Shown: positions 34,646 through 45,003, numbered from the stretch's first letter. The stretch is DNA of 64,000 nt from Rhipicephalus microplus (GCF_043290135.1 NC_134702.1:92479819-92543818), one strand, 5' to 3'. The notes: a model not told the origin generated them from the letters alone. A program made the numbers and translations.

Positions 34646-36654
34646 AACTGCCACTCATGCACGATAGGTAAAAATTTGGCCGACTTTACATTCAATGGTT
34701 GCTTGGCCAAAGTCGGAAACATACTGAACACTCACTGATGCCATTGTGGACAGTGATCCTAGAAACAATTTTTATGTACATATTTGAAGAAAATATAAGC
34801 ATGATAAACAACAGAACGATAAAAAACGGCAATGCCGGGCATAACTAGCCTATATAACCTTTGGGAACAGTACATAGTCTTGATACAGAGTCCTTGCGTA
34901 TGCGAACAAGCTATTTTGACCCTCTTAATGACAATTTAGATATTCATTCTTGTAGAATAATAGCAGATTCTGTTGACAAACGATGTGAGAACCATTATAC
35001 CACGCATAAAATTTCGGCAGAATAAAAGAAATAAAACGTTTGAGTAGGTCAAAATAATTATTCAGCTTTCTGGAACCCATCACCGGTTTGGTTTGAGTTC
35101 TTGTTCATTTCTTTGTTGAAAATCTCATAATCTGTTTGTGAACAAGGATTCCCATTTAGACAGTTTTCAAGATATGTACTAAAAATTCTGGTTTTTTTCC
35201 GTGGCCCACTCGTTTTTTTTTTTTCTAGCACGTTGCCTGTTATCGTGGCACTCGAAAAAGTGTAGTGATTTTAAGATAAGTCTTTTTTCTATTTGCTTCT
35301 ACACGAACAAGAAGCCTAATAATATACAACATTACGGTATACAGAATCAGAGGTCCAATTTCGCCTAAATACAGCACAATGAGACAAGAAATACTAAAAT
35401 ATGGTTTTAAATTTTGTCGCCTAATTGCTTGAGTAGGGTGATTGACAAAATATACGTTTGTGCACATCTATTAATGGTAATGCGACCATATCATGAGGGA
35501 TTGTAGGCACTGTCAATAGGCGTCGTAGGCACTGCCGAAAAGTAACATGCACTTCGTGCATGTAACCTATCCTCCGTCTATATGACAGCATGTAGAAGGG
35601 AGACTGCTGAGCTACCATGTCACAAATTGGACGGCGCACGCGAGGTTATTGCTACAGCTTATCCTCATTGAGGCCCTGTTTACATATTCGATCCACAAGT
35701 GGGACGTCCCGAATGGCTCTAATAGGTAAACAAACGGAAAGGCGCGCACCCATATCGGGGCGCGATTTTACATAAGCCACTCAGGATTTCATGAGAGAAA
35801 ATTTTTATTCGGCACTGATGCTGAACATGTCATTTGCGAAGACGGCCAGCTGATTTTGAAGCGCAAAAAAATGAAAAAAAAATTGCGAGCAGTGCTTCAG
35901 CTAAGTGACGCTATGTGGTTTGACACGTGGTTTGGCCTAATTTTCGGAAGAAGATTCAGAAATAGTGTTTTTTCTATAAATAAGTCAATCATAGTAAAAA
36001 TGGGGAATGATTCCCGTTTTATTTTTTTTAAAGTCCATATGGAGGTATACAGGAACGCCGCAGACCTGACCTCTTCTCAATAAATTTTGCTGATTAACTT
36101 GCCAGTAGGATTTCAAATTCGCCTGCACAAGAACATTCATTCATTTCACGAAGTATGTGAACAGTTGAAGTCTTTTAATAGCAATTTCAATATTAGAAAA
36201 TATTTTCATAGAAACAAATACATGAACCTATCATTTAATTACCAAGCAGACGCGACGTGCACAATTTGGCTGAGCACTAACGTGTTCTTCTTTAGTCTCT
36301 TTGTTGATGTGTGTATCACATCTCGAAAACTATACCCGCAGGATTTCGTGGTTTTCGTTCGTTGCGTTTGTTTCCACTCATACGACGTCGTGCGAATTTT
36401 CGCGTCTCTAAGATATGGTTTTATTGAGCCAATCCTTAAGTGTACAAAGCGAGATTTGTTGCTTCCATTCTTGTTCTTCTACCGACCGCCGAGTGTGCAT
36501 AGCTTTTGCTAACGGAACCGTCTGCAACCTTGCGCCGTACTTTAAGCAGCAAGCTATTCCGCACGAGCAGATGCTTGCGTTGAGAACGTACGCCGCTCCT
36601 CTTGCGTCGTTGAACACCCCTCTCTCAGCCAGGACATCGTTAGCGTTCTTCTAA
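34646..36654. other. A/T-rich unassigned stretch
   Basis: About 2 kb with many short open frames (up to 141 codons at 36087-36512) but no domain, hydrophobic topology or related copy that I can support. It may be intronic or intergenic. No SINE or TIR pair was seen. Confidence 0.35.
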
Positions 36655-36932
36655 TGATGCGTATGCAGGGTCTTACGTGCCAAAACCGCGATACGATTGC
36701 GAGTCCCGCCGTAGTGGGAGGCTCCGGAGATTTCGACCATCTGGCGTAACTGAAAACTCGCCCAAGTTTGATTCACGCTTCATCTTGCCTACTTTAACGT
36801 GCACCGACGTCGCACAGTAGCGTGCGCCTTTACCACTTCGCCTCCGGTGAAATACGACGCCGCAGCTGGGATCAAACTATAGCGACTATCGTGTCAGTAG
36901 CCGAGCACGGTAACCATCATACCGCCGTGGAA
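36655..36932 (-). mobile_element. tRNA-derived SINE, minus strand, with an internal insertion
   Basis: Standard blocks (CCCGCCGTAGTGGGAGGCTC, ATTTCGACCATCTGGCG, TTTAACGTGCACCGACGTCGC, TCGCCTCC, GCCGCAGCTGGGATC) are present. About 60 bp of foreign sequence (36750-36805) separates the CTGGCG block from CTTTAACGTGCACC. The head is degraded (ACCATCATACCGCCGTGG). Confidence 0.8.
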
Positions 36933-36960
36933 GACAATTGAAGGTGTGCATTCCATATAG

Positions 36961-37725
36961 GCTCTTTTAGGGGCGAAGCTCCTTAGAGCGGCACCCGTTC
37001 GTCCATCGTAGTAGTGCCTAACATGCCTTACGCTTTGACCTGCAAGGTGGTGCCGGCGGGAGATTTCTCCTGTGCGTTGTTGAACAATAAAAAATTCGCA
37101 GCGTGCGCGTTAACTAAAAGCCGAATTCTCATGTCTCTCACTCCCCATCAGCAGCCAGTGGCATGTACATTGAGCACTATCTGACAAGAAAGGGTTGCTA
37201 CGTTATACTCGCTGGGCATAACCTCCTCGGTTTTAGAAAGGTTTAGCGCGCGTTGGGCCACAGTGCTATGAATACAGTGAACTAGTATATACCTTGAACA
37301 CAAGGTGTTTAAAAGTGGGAAGTTGACCCGAAGCGCAAGCCGTAAGAAAGTGTGCGTGTGCCACCTCTCGTTTAGTCCTTGGAATGTCCGCTGGATGGCT
37401 GTGCATATGCGGAATATATGATGAAAAGATGCGAGATGGTGGTACTTGGAGTGTTGAATAGATGGACGAACGGACACACAGACAGATGCATGGACGGACG
37501 TGCGGATGGCTGCACGGACGGATGGACGCATGGATGGATGCAGGGGCGGGTGCATGGACGAACGCAGGGATGGACGCACGGATGGACGTGCGGACGCACG
37601 AACAGACACACGCACGGGCGGGTGGATGGACGCATGGATGGTCACACAGACGAACGCATGGACGGACGGATGCTTCGCCCCACTCTCCATCATTCACCCC
37701 GTGGATATTCTGCCATTTTTTTAAT
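36961..37725 (-). repeat. GCGAAGC mini-hairpin repeat family, copy B
   Basis: It is inverted relative to copy A. The low-coordinate end is AGGGGCGAAGCTCCTTAG (36968-36985) with GAGCGGCACCCGTTCGTCC. A module ACCTGCAAGGTGGTGCCGG...GGAGATTTCTCCTGTGCG (37040-37080) is shared with copy C. A degenerate GGAC/GGAT minisatellite (37440-37670) leads to TGCTTCGCCCCACTCTCCAT and GGATATTCTGCCATTTTTTT, which match the outer ends of copies A and C. Opposing open frames of 130-190 codons through the minisatellite are repeat artefacts. Confidence 0.7.
37440..37670. repeat. GGACGGAT-type degenerate minisatellite
   Basis: About 230 bp of GGAC, GGAT, GCAC and GACA tetranucleotides drift around a 4-bp period. 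It is the interior of repeat copy B and the counterpart of 33990-34115 in copy A. Confidence 0.9.
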
Positions 37726-38573
37726 TTCGAGCATTGTTGCGTATGTAGTCCTGACATCAAAGCAGCTTGTAGGCACCGTACGCAAACATTCGACTGCACC
37801 TCCCAGCAACGACGATTAGACTTAGCACCACGTCTCGACATGACACAACGGGCATAGCTACAGTTCGACGGTGGTTGACCTTCGGAGACACGTCATACGA
37901 TTCACCAAGAAATCTGATGAATTATTCAGTCGGCGTAATCTACCGCACGACGACGCTCTGTGTACATAGACAGATTGGGTCAATTTTCGCGGTAACCACG
38001 AAGGGATTCTCGTGAACTCCTCTCGTATATCCCGCACAAACACAAGGTGCTCAGATACCGTGCACTGCCGTCATGGTATTTTCCGTTCTGTTTGTTTCTT
38101 CTTCAGTGAGGCTGCATTCGGTGGTATTGATTCGTGAAACAACGTGGAAACATGGCGACGTGTATGCGTTTTATGTCGAGGGAATGCTCCGGCTCCACTG
38201 TCTTTTTTTTCCTGCCTGAATGCACCTGTGCATTCAGGCATCGCTCCTCCATTTTGTAAAATAAAGAAGTCTCACGTTTGCCCCTAGCGCGAAGCAATGA
38301 ATGCGATAGCTAGAAATTAGAATATGACACGTAGAACGACGAGTAGCTTGATACTTGCAGTGCGCCGCTGAAGCACACAGGACAAGTGTGAACTAGCAAC
38401 TGTCATAGTTGTTACGTGTTTGTATTTGAAGAATGCGCTAAAAATGTTCATAATGCAGAAGTCTACGCAGTTTTATTTTTATTTCTTATTTTTATTTTTG
38501 AAACTGCGGCATGCTGGATGACCACCCTGAATCCTTTCTCACGCGGTGGCGTCTCACGCCTAGTCGGGCGCGT

Positions 38574-38574
<1 letters not shown>
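37726..38574. other. unassigned stretch
   Basis: No gene is recognised. It contains a perfect 12-bp-arm hairpin at 38213-38240 (TGCCTGAATGCA / TGCATTCAGGCA, loop CCTG). Confidence 0.4.
38213..38240. repeat. perfect hairpin, 12-bp arms
   Basis: TGCCTGAATGCA and TGCATTCAGGCA pair perfectly around CCTG, preceded by a T-rich run (38201-38210). It is an isolated structure. Confidence 0.85.

Positions 38575-38627
<53 letters not shown>
38575..38627. repeat. (TC)n microsatellite
   Basis: About 26 uninterrupted CT units with no adjacent element body recognised. Confidence 0.97.
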
Positions 38628-38630
<3 letters not shown>

Positions 38631-38774
38631 ACGTGTGAAGGGAGGTTTTCAATTATAAAAGACTGTAAAAGTATTTGTCACAGATAATACGCTGAAGGTA
38701 TTCCGATGCCTGCACACCTCGAGCGGTAAATGGTGCATATGAATAGCTCACCGTTGTATCACTGGCGCAACCAT

Positions 38775-38972
38775 GTCGTGTGGTGGTGTTGGCTAGCGCA
38801 GCCGGTTGCCGAGAACTGGTTGGAATCCCCGGTATGTGGCTTTGGAATATTTTTCAGCTGAATAATTTTTGTCTTCTTTACATATATAAATACATACACA
38901 TAACCGAGAAATGACGGCGACGGCGAAAATCAGCCGAATGTGTTCACTTTATTGCTATCGCAATAAAATGCC
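38775..38972 (+). repeat. tRNA-like second SINE family, with ATCGCAATAAAA tail
   Basis: The head has GTGGTGTTGGCTAGCGCAGC and a weak B-box-like GGTTGGAATCCCCGG (38819-38833). The body is T/A-rich with GACGGCGACGGCGAAAATC. The end TTGCTATCGCAATAAAA (38951-38967) is a small hairpin tail. It differs from the main SINE, and the 17.12-kb segment may belong to the same family. The assignment rests on layout only. Confidence 0.4.
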
Positions 38973-39017
38973 ATAGTGCAATGCTCAGCAAAGTTTAACC
39001 ATCCTGTGTTATTTATG

Positions 39018-39118
39018 GTGCACACGGGTCTCTAGAATACTCGCCTCCATTACAGAATGAACAATCAAGCGCTAGACCTTTCAGCAGTCGAGCTCAAGCG
39101 GCATAACCACTCGACCAT
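39018..39118 (-). mobile_element. degenerate SINE remnant, minus strand
   Basis: ATGGTGCACACGGGTCTCTAG, TCGCCTCCATTACAGAATG and GCAGTCGAGCTCAAGCGGCA keep the order of the main SINE, but the B-box region and tail are unrecognisable. Confidence 0.45.
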
Positions 39119-39330
39119 TTCGGAAGGTGCTAAGGCTTAAGACACCTAATGGTAGTTCACACTGCCCCATTAAGCGCTGGCATGTCATATAACCAAAGTG
39201 AGGGCTCTCGCAGCTACGTAAAAGGCATACTATAGACGGTTTCAAGATTGGAAGCGTTGTACCCCTAAACACTTCCGGTCACCTCGTTTACCAGCTCCAA
39301 ACTTCTAAACTGAAAGCACTTTCTCAAGTT

Positions 39331-40113
39331 TTTAGGGGCGAGGCTCCTTAAAGCGGCACCCGTTCGTCCCTCGTAGCTGTAGTCGTAGTGTGTAACAAGT
39401 GTTACATTTTGACCTGCAAGGTGGTGCTGGTGGGAGATTTCTCCTGTGCTTTGTTGAGCAATGAAAAGTTCGCGGCGTGCGCGTTAATTAAAAGCCGAAT
39501 GCTCCTGTCTCTCATTCCCCATTAGCAGCCATTGGCATGTTCCAGTAGGAAACGGTAGAAAACGTTAGAAGAAGTATAAGTGTTAAAAGCCGTTTTCTGC
39601 TGTCTCTCATTCCCAGTAGAAGCAATTGTTTAGCTCGAAGGTAGTGCCTGGTGAGATTTCTCTTGTGCGTGGTTAAACAATGAAAATTTTTTGTTCAAAA
39701 CGCCGTTGATTGATGAAATAAGCCAACAAAAGATGCCAGATGTTTTTAAAGCAAAACAAAAAGAAGACGCCAGCTGCTTAACGAAAGACCCCAGGTGTTT
39801 TCTAAAGCAATGGTTTTATAATCAAAACCATATCGATACAGGTTTGTAGTTGCCGATGCTCGTTGCCGTCGGTGTGTGCTTGTATGGATAAGGATGCCGA
39901 AAGGCGGGCGCGCAGGACACCGACCACAAAGCGGTCATAATGAAAGGACAACGGAAACCAGCAATAAAAGTTTGATAAAACATTTAATCAATCGTTTCAC
40001 GTCTTTTTTTTTATCGGGTGAATTAACGGAGAAAATTTCACGGTATTACTTCCAGGAGCTTCACCCAATCTCATCATCATTCACCTCGTGGATCTGCCGT
40101 CAATTTTTTTTTT
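39331..40113 (-). repeat. GCGAAGC mini-hairpin repeat family, copy C
   Basis: The low-coordinate end TTTAGGGGCGAGGCTCCTTA matches copy B, with the heptamer mutated to GCGAGGC. The GACCTGCAAGGTGGTGCTGG...GGAGATTTCTCC module (39411-39445) is followed by an internal, diverged second copy (39580-39700). The far end CAGGAGCTTCACCC...ATTCACCTCGTGGATCTGCC matches copies A and B (heptamer mutated to GCTTCAC). It lacks the tetranucleotide minisatellite of copies A and B. Confidence 0.65.
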
Positions 40114-40363
40114 TTAGGGTAAGAAAAACCTGCCTTTACTTTTGCAGATAAAAGGAACGTGCGTAAAGTTCAAGGAGATCTCTTATTACTTTTATGTAGC
40201 TCAAAAACATTTATTTGAATATATTTCGCCAAATAAGGGAAGGAAAGTGTAGAAAATGAGCGGGCTGTTTTCTAAAGATCTTCTTGCCCACCGATGCTAT
40301 CACAGCACATTGGTGGATGAAAGCGGATGTCCTAAAAAGTCCGCAAACAGTGAAAGTATAGTG

Positions 40364-40381
40364 CCTAGAATATATTCTAGG
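40364..40381. repeat. 18-bp perfect palindrome
   Basis: CCTAGAATATATTCTAGG is self-complementary. It is isolated and of unknown meaning. Confidence 0.8.
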
Positions 40382-40851
40382 CTCTATAGTGAAAGGGTCT
40401 ATAGGCGCCACTTTCATGCAATGGGTTGGCAGTAAAATCACCGCCGTGCACCACTCTGTACAGATGCTTAACAAACGAAGCGGGAAATGTCTTGGCCGCA
40501 GTGGATATTATGAGCTAGGATTTTTTTGAAGTGTTTTTTTTTGTTGCAGCTGTTGATTTTTTTATGAACACGTTCGAGAGACGCGTGCTTCAAATTTTGC
40601 ACATGGTGTCGTTAGATTGAAAGATGTTAGGAACACCTCAAGGATTTTATGGTAAGTGATTCACACTGTAGCAGGTGCCATCGTTAGCTAGATACGCTGG
40701 AAAGACGCGAAAACCAACCAGTGCAATCATGGAGACCCTTAGAGGTTGATAATGCAAGAAATATAACATCCGCGTGCTTGCAGAGGATCACATTACTCTC
40801 TTTCTGGATCTGTGTTCACTAATCGACACGCCTCAAGACTGGGGCTCATTG

Positions 40852-41043
40852 GGGACGGCTTAAAGCTCTCCCATAGTACAGTACCGAGTAATCTAAATCG
40901 TTAACCACTTTTACTAAACACACAGAAAAAATTTCTCTAAACGCTTCTTTCCTTATCTGGTCCATGTGTCTAAGTCCCCCGGGACGGCTTTACGCGCCCC
41001 TGTAGTATAGTACCGAGTACTCTTAATCTTTAACCACTTTTTC
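40852..41043 (+). repeat. two tandem GGGACGGCTTTA-type repeats
   Basis: Copies at 40852-40912 and 40981-41043 are offset by about 129 bp and share GGGACGGCTT, TAGTACCGAGTA and TAAC-CACTTTT blocks with the copy at 1481-1545. The spacer between them is unique. Confidence 0.65.
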
Positions 41044-41103
41044 CAATCGCGTAATGTTCTCTACTGTCCGCTGACATCACCCTCGACCAAGTACTGCTCA
41101 CCG

Positions 41104-41337
41104 CCGTCGTGCTCTAGTGGCTAAAGTTCTCGGCTGCTGACCCGCATGTCATGGGATTGAATCCCGGCTTCGGCGGCTGCATTTCCAATGGAGGCGGAAA
41201 TGTTCTAGGCTCGTGTGCTCAGATTTGGGTGCACGTTAAAGAACCCCAGGTGGTCGAAATTTCCGGAGCCCTCCTTTACGGCGTCTCTCACAATCATATG
41301 GTGGTTTTGGGACGTTAAACCCCACATATCAATCATT
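41104..41337 (+). mobile_element. tRNA-derived SINE, plus strand, near full length
   Basis: The head CGTGCTCTAGTGGCTAAAG, GCTGCTGACCC and a near-canonical B box GATTGAATCCC are followed by GCGGCTGCATTTCC, GTGCACGTTAAAGAACCCC, GAAATTTCCGGAGCCCTCC and GGGACGTTAAACCCC. The tail is TATCAATCATT. ACTTTCTCAAGT right after the tail recurs at 39318-39329. Confidence 0.92.
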
Positions 41338-41349
41338 ACTTTCTCAAGT

Positions 41350-42150
41350 GTTTTATAGGTGGTGCTAAAGCAGTCAGTGCGCCACTCACTGCCGATCGGG
41401 CCACTGCTCTAAAAGCTGTCACGTGTAAATATCGCAAAAACGTCGACGCGGACCACCGAGCACTGAGGGACAAAAAAGAAGAGCGTGGTGGCACGGTGGC
41501 ACGAGGCGCGCTCGCAGTGTTCGGGCCACTCCGTGCAATTCTGAGCTCGGACGAGCGAGACGTTCTGCCGGGCGAGACGCGGGCGTGTGTTCGGAGGACC
41601 ACGAAGCCGGGCGAGGTCCAGTGTGGCCGAGGATCCAGGTGCCAGGGGAGTTGATGGCTGAATCGAGGATCGCCGAGCGGTGCCGAGCGGTACCGAGCGA
41701 CGCGCCAGACTCGGACGTGGGCCGCGAGCTCATGAGTTGTGCACCCGAGGGTACCTGGCGGTGTCCTGGCCACGGCGAAGAACGCCGGTGACTGAGCTGC
41801 CGCACTGCAGCTGTGGCAAGCAGCATTTCAGCACGGCACAGACGGTGGTGTGCTGGCCAGAATCCGCACGTGAACCGCTACGCCTGGGCCTTGATCAAGA
41901 GCTCGGAAACGAGGTCCGAGGTCGCGCTGGTCCAGACATCTCCTAGACGACGCCACCGCTGCTCGAGAGTCGTGAGACCACGGGACTCTTCTTCCTCGTG
42001 TGCCGTGGTGGTCGTCCCGACGGCGCCCACATCACCGACTTTTCACATCCTTTCTTTTGCATATAAACGTTTGAACACGTCTCCCTGTCTGTTTCCTGCG
42101 CCGCTGCGCAGTAGTGGAAGTGCTCGAACCGTCCTAAACATCACAAAAGC
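41350..42150. other. C+G-rich block of unknown origin, possibly LTR-like
   Basis: The region is strongly CpG-rich with overlapping open frames in all directions (up to 165 codons), none with a domain. It ends with CATATAAACGTTTGAACACG and CTGTCTGTTTCC, which is reminiscent of the poly-A end of LTRs in arthropod elements. No second copy or TG...CA borders could be confirmed. It could equally be a CpG island or an exon-rich 5' end. Confidence 0.25.
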
Positions 42151-42235
42151 AATAATGTTTCGCAACCAGATCAATGACACCAGCTGCCGGTCTCAAACGT
42201 TGCGATCAGCTAGCGGCACCACACGGTTCAACCTT

Positions 42236-42366
42236 GAGTTGGTTGGTTGGTTGCGAAACTTTATTGCGGTCCTTGCGCTTAGCGAGCGACTCCCACGGCG
42301 GGACCGTTAGGCCAAGCCTATCAGCCGCTCCTGCTGGATGGCCCAAAGTTGGTCAGCTTTTTTTTT
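42236..42366 (-). mobile_element. LINE 3' terminal fragment with AACC tail
   Basis: On the minus strand the frame DQLWAIQQERLIGLA precedes a stop, a short UTR, AATAAAGTTTCGC and AACCAACCAACC repeats. The phrase resembles the C-terminal end of the I-type fragment at 46.4-46.7 kb (TAQLKAVQRARAIAE). Heavily 5'-truncated, as is usual for LINE insertions. Confidence 0.6.
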
Positions 42367-42477
42367 TTTGGGGGGGGGGGGGAGGGGGTAGGGGGGATCA
42401 GGCTGTATCTGCGTTCTAGGTTAATTGGTTGCGTGTTGCATGTATGTTCTAGGTTTATTGGTTGCATGTTGGAGTCA

Positions 42478-42513
42478 CTTTGGGAAGTTGAACTATAGTT
42501 CAACTTCCCAAAG
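42478..42513. repeat. perfect 36-bp palindrome
   Basis: CTTTGGGAAGTTGAACTA is followed immediately by its exact reverse complement, with no spacer. The flanks do not extend the symmetry. It could extrude as a cruciform. No terminal duplication is seen. Confidence 0.95.
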
Positions 42514-42514
42514 C

Positions 42515-42705
42515 AACTCAGGCTGAGAGATGCCGTTTTATACGAGTCGGGGTAATCTAGGTCACTTGGGATTCTTCAATGTGCACTGAAATGGCATATT
42601 ACTACACGGGCCTATACCAGTTAACGTTCGTCAAAATGCAACTGCGTAGCTCTGAGACGAAACCACATATTTCGGTTCAGCAGCATAAATAGCCCCGCAA
42701 CCACA
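42515..42705 (-). mobile_element. degenerate SINE remnant, minus strand
   Basis: GAGAGATGCCGT, GGTCACTTGGGATTCTTCAA, TGTGCACTGAAAT, ACACGGGCCTATAC and GTTCAGCAGC appear in SINE order. The B box is lost. It starts next to the 36-bp palindrome. Confidence 0.55.
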
Positions 42706-42771
42706 AGGTCCTGGCAGCGGTGCGTGCGAACTTGGCGGTATATTTATTCTCTACTAGCATACATCTTGTTT

Positions 42772-43112
<341 letters not shown>

Positions 43113-43279
43113 GATATGTTTTATACATTTCAATTCAGGCTTTTCTATACACCTTCTTGCCAGCAAGACAAGAAAAAAAAAATGGCAGATCCCACGAGCA
43201 GTGGGAATCGATGATATGCGAAGCACGAATGAGAAAGTCTGATAGGTCACTTCAAAATCAGCACAACGTTACGAGATGG

Positions 43280-44859
43280 AGGTAAGTTATGCCGTACATG
43301 ACATCAATATCATAATTATCATGTTTGGACGTGTCAATTACATTCGTCCTTCATTCACGTCACGGAATACCAAGTTTGGTATATGTGAAACTAATGAAAC
43401 GGCAGCGAGAACGCTGTGAGCGTAGCATGTAGTCATGTTTTACATGAAACACATATTATGATCATCAGGTTTGGACGTGTCATTTACCTTCGTCGTCTAT
43501 TTACTTCCCGTGATACCAAATTTGGCACATGTGGAGCTGGCGAAACGGCGGCGAGCGCGTCATGAAGGGCCCAATATACTCCGACGCATCGTAGACGCGC
43601 GCGCAGGCTCGGCGCAGCGACGCCACGCTAGCGAAACGCGACCGGCGCGACCAGCGTCCGTCGGCGCGGCCCGGTGGCAGCCGGCGTGACATGCGACATG
43701 CTGCGTTTCGCGCCGACCACGTTACTTGGACAGCACCGCGTCTGCCTCTCTTCGTGACGGTGGGACGCAGTGTGATATCAAACGCGCATGCGCCAAAGCA
43801 ACGCAGCGTGCACCTGCGACTATATAGCAGGCAGATCCACAATGGAGGTCAGATCCACTGATGTCTACTAGGAGGATATCGGCGCCTGGCGTTGCTTTGC
43901 CGGCGTGAGGCAATGAAACGAACGCCGGCGCGCACGCGCACCGGGTCAAGTCGAAGTGTATAGGCGCCTTGAGTGTGGCATGTAGTCATGTTTTTACATG
44001 ATACGCATCCCATGATTATTATGTTTGCACCAGTCACGTACCTTCGTCATCCATTCATGTAATACCAAATTTGGCATACGTGAAGCTAGCGAATCGGCCA
44101 CGAACGCATCATCAGTGTGGGATGTAGTCATGTTGTTACATGACACGCATGTTATGATCATCGTGTTTGGACGTATCATTTAGATATGTCGTCCGCTCGC
44201 GTCACGCAATACCGAATTTGGTACAAGTGAAGCTAGCGAAATAGCTGCGAGCGCATCATGAGCGTAGCAAGTAGTCATGTTTTTACATGACGCGCATATC
44301 ATGATCATCATGTTTGTACCAGTGACATACCTTCGTCATCCATTCACGTCCCGTAATACCAAATTTGGTACTTGTGAAGCTAGCGAAATGGCCGCGAGCG
44401 CATCATGAGCCTGGCATGTAGTCATGTTGTTAAATGACACGCATCTCATGATTATAATGTTTGCACCAGACACATACCTTCGTCATCCACTCACGTCCCG
44501 TCATACCAGATTTGGTTTATGCAAAGCTAGCGAAACAGCCGCGAGCACATCACAAGTGTGGCATGTAGTTATGTTGTTCCATGACACGCATTTCATGATT
44601 TTCATGTAAGGGTCTGTCGCTTGTGTTTACCATGCAGTCATGTCATGCCATACCAGTTTTGCAACATGTCATGTGAATGAAACCACCGCAAGAGCAGCAA
44701 GACGATAAAATGTAAATCATGACATTCATGACATACTTGTCATAATTTTCATGTTATGACTAATCAGTTATGTCCGTCATACAGTCATGTTATCTCATAG
44801 CAAGTTTGGTATTGATACCATTATCCAAACGGCCAGGAGATCTAAATGTCATAAGCGGC

Positions 44860-44860
<1 letters not shown>
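43280..44860 (+). repeat. tandem satellite, about 147-bp unit, about nine units
   Basis: Each unit carries TAGTCATGTT, ACATGA-ACGCAT, TCATGTTT, CACGTACCTTCGTCAT, CGTAATACCAAATTTGG and GAAGCTAGCGAAA. Using AGTCATG as anchor (43431, 43984, 44126, 44273, 44420 and 44567) the intervals are about 142-147 bp once the 404-bp insertion and its 3-bp duplication are removed. The first and last two units are diverged. No unit encodes a consistent protein. It is flanked on both sides by GATA-type arrays. Confidence 0.9.
43566..43969. mobile_element. 404-bp TIR element (PIF/Harbinger-like MITE) inside the satellite
   Basis: The left end AGGGCCCAATATACTCCGAC and the reverse complement of the right end, AGGCGCCTATACACTTCGAC, form imperfect terminal inverted repeats. 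TGA occurs on both sides (43563-43565 and 43970-43972). Neighbouring units read CATCATGAGCGTAGCA or CATCATGAGCCTGGCA with a single TGA, which gives the empty site. A 3-bp duplication and GGG/GGC termini point to a PIF/Harbinger-like non-autonomous element. The interior is CpG-rich with no coding frame. Family naming is inference. Confidence 0.75.
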
Positions 44861-44943
<83 letters not shown>

Positions 44944-44957
44944 AAGATAGATAGATA
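44861..44957. repeat. (GATA)n microsatellite
   Basis: About 24 TAGA units with one A insertion near 44944. It adjoins the satellite on its right side. Confidence 0.97.
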
Positions 44958-45003
44958 CGCTCAAAGTCGCTGAAGTTCGCCAAGAAATGCTTCGCATTTA
45001 AAA
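44958..45003. repeat. conserved-looking terminus with AAATGCTTCGCATTT hairpin
   Basis: ACGCTCAAAGTCGCTGAAG and AAATGCTTCGCATTT (44986-45000) form the right border of the GATA-satellite block. The palindromic arms AAATGC/GCATTT close on TTC, the complement of the GCGAAGC mini-hairpin. GCGAAGC also occurs at 43218-43224, on the left of the satellite and in the opposite sense. Confidence 0.5.

Noticed and set aside
34237..34671. Tyr/His/Thr and Met-Tyr-Val-Cys repeat frames
   Set aside because: Direct translations of CTA/CATA microsatellites.
37266..37841. 191-codon Cys/Val/Arg-rich frame and its antisense partners
   Set aside because: Produced by the GGAC/GGAT minisatellite inside repeat copy B.
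36961..40113. Helitron interpretation of the GGAGCTTCGCCCCTAA ends
   Set aside because: CTAA could mimic the CTRR end, but the hairpin is not 10-12 bp upstream of it, the flanking base is not T, copy D ends differently and no TC 5' end is constant.
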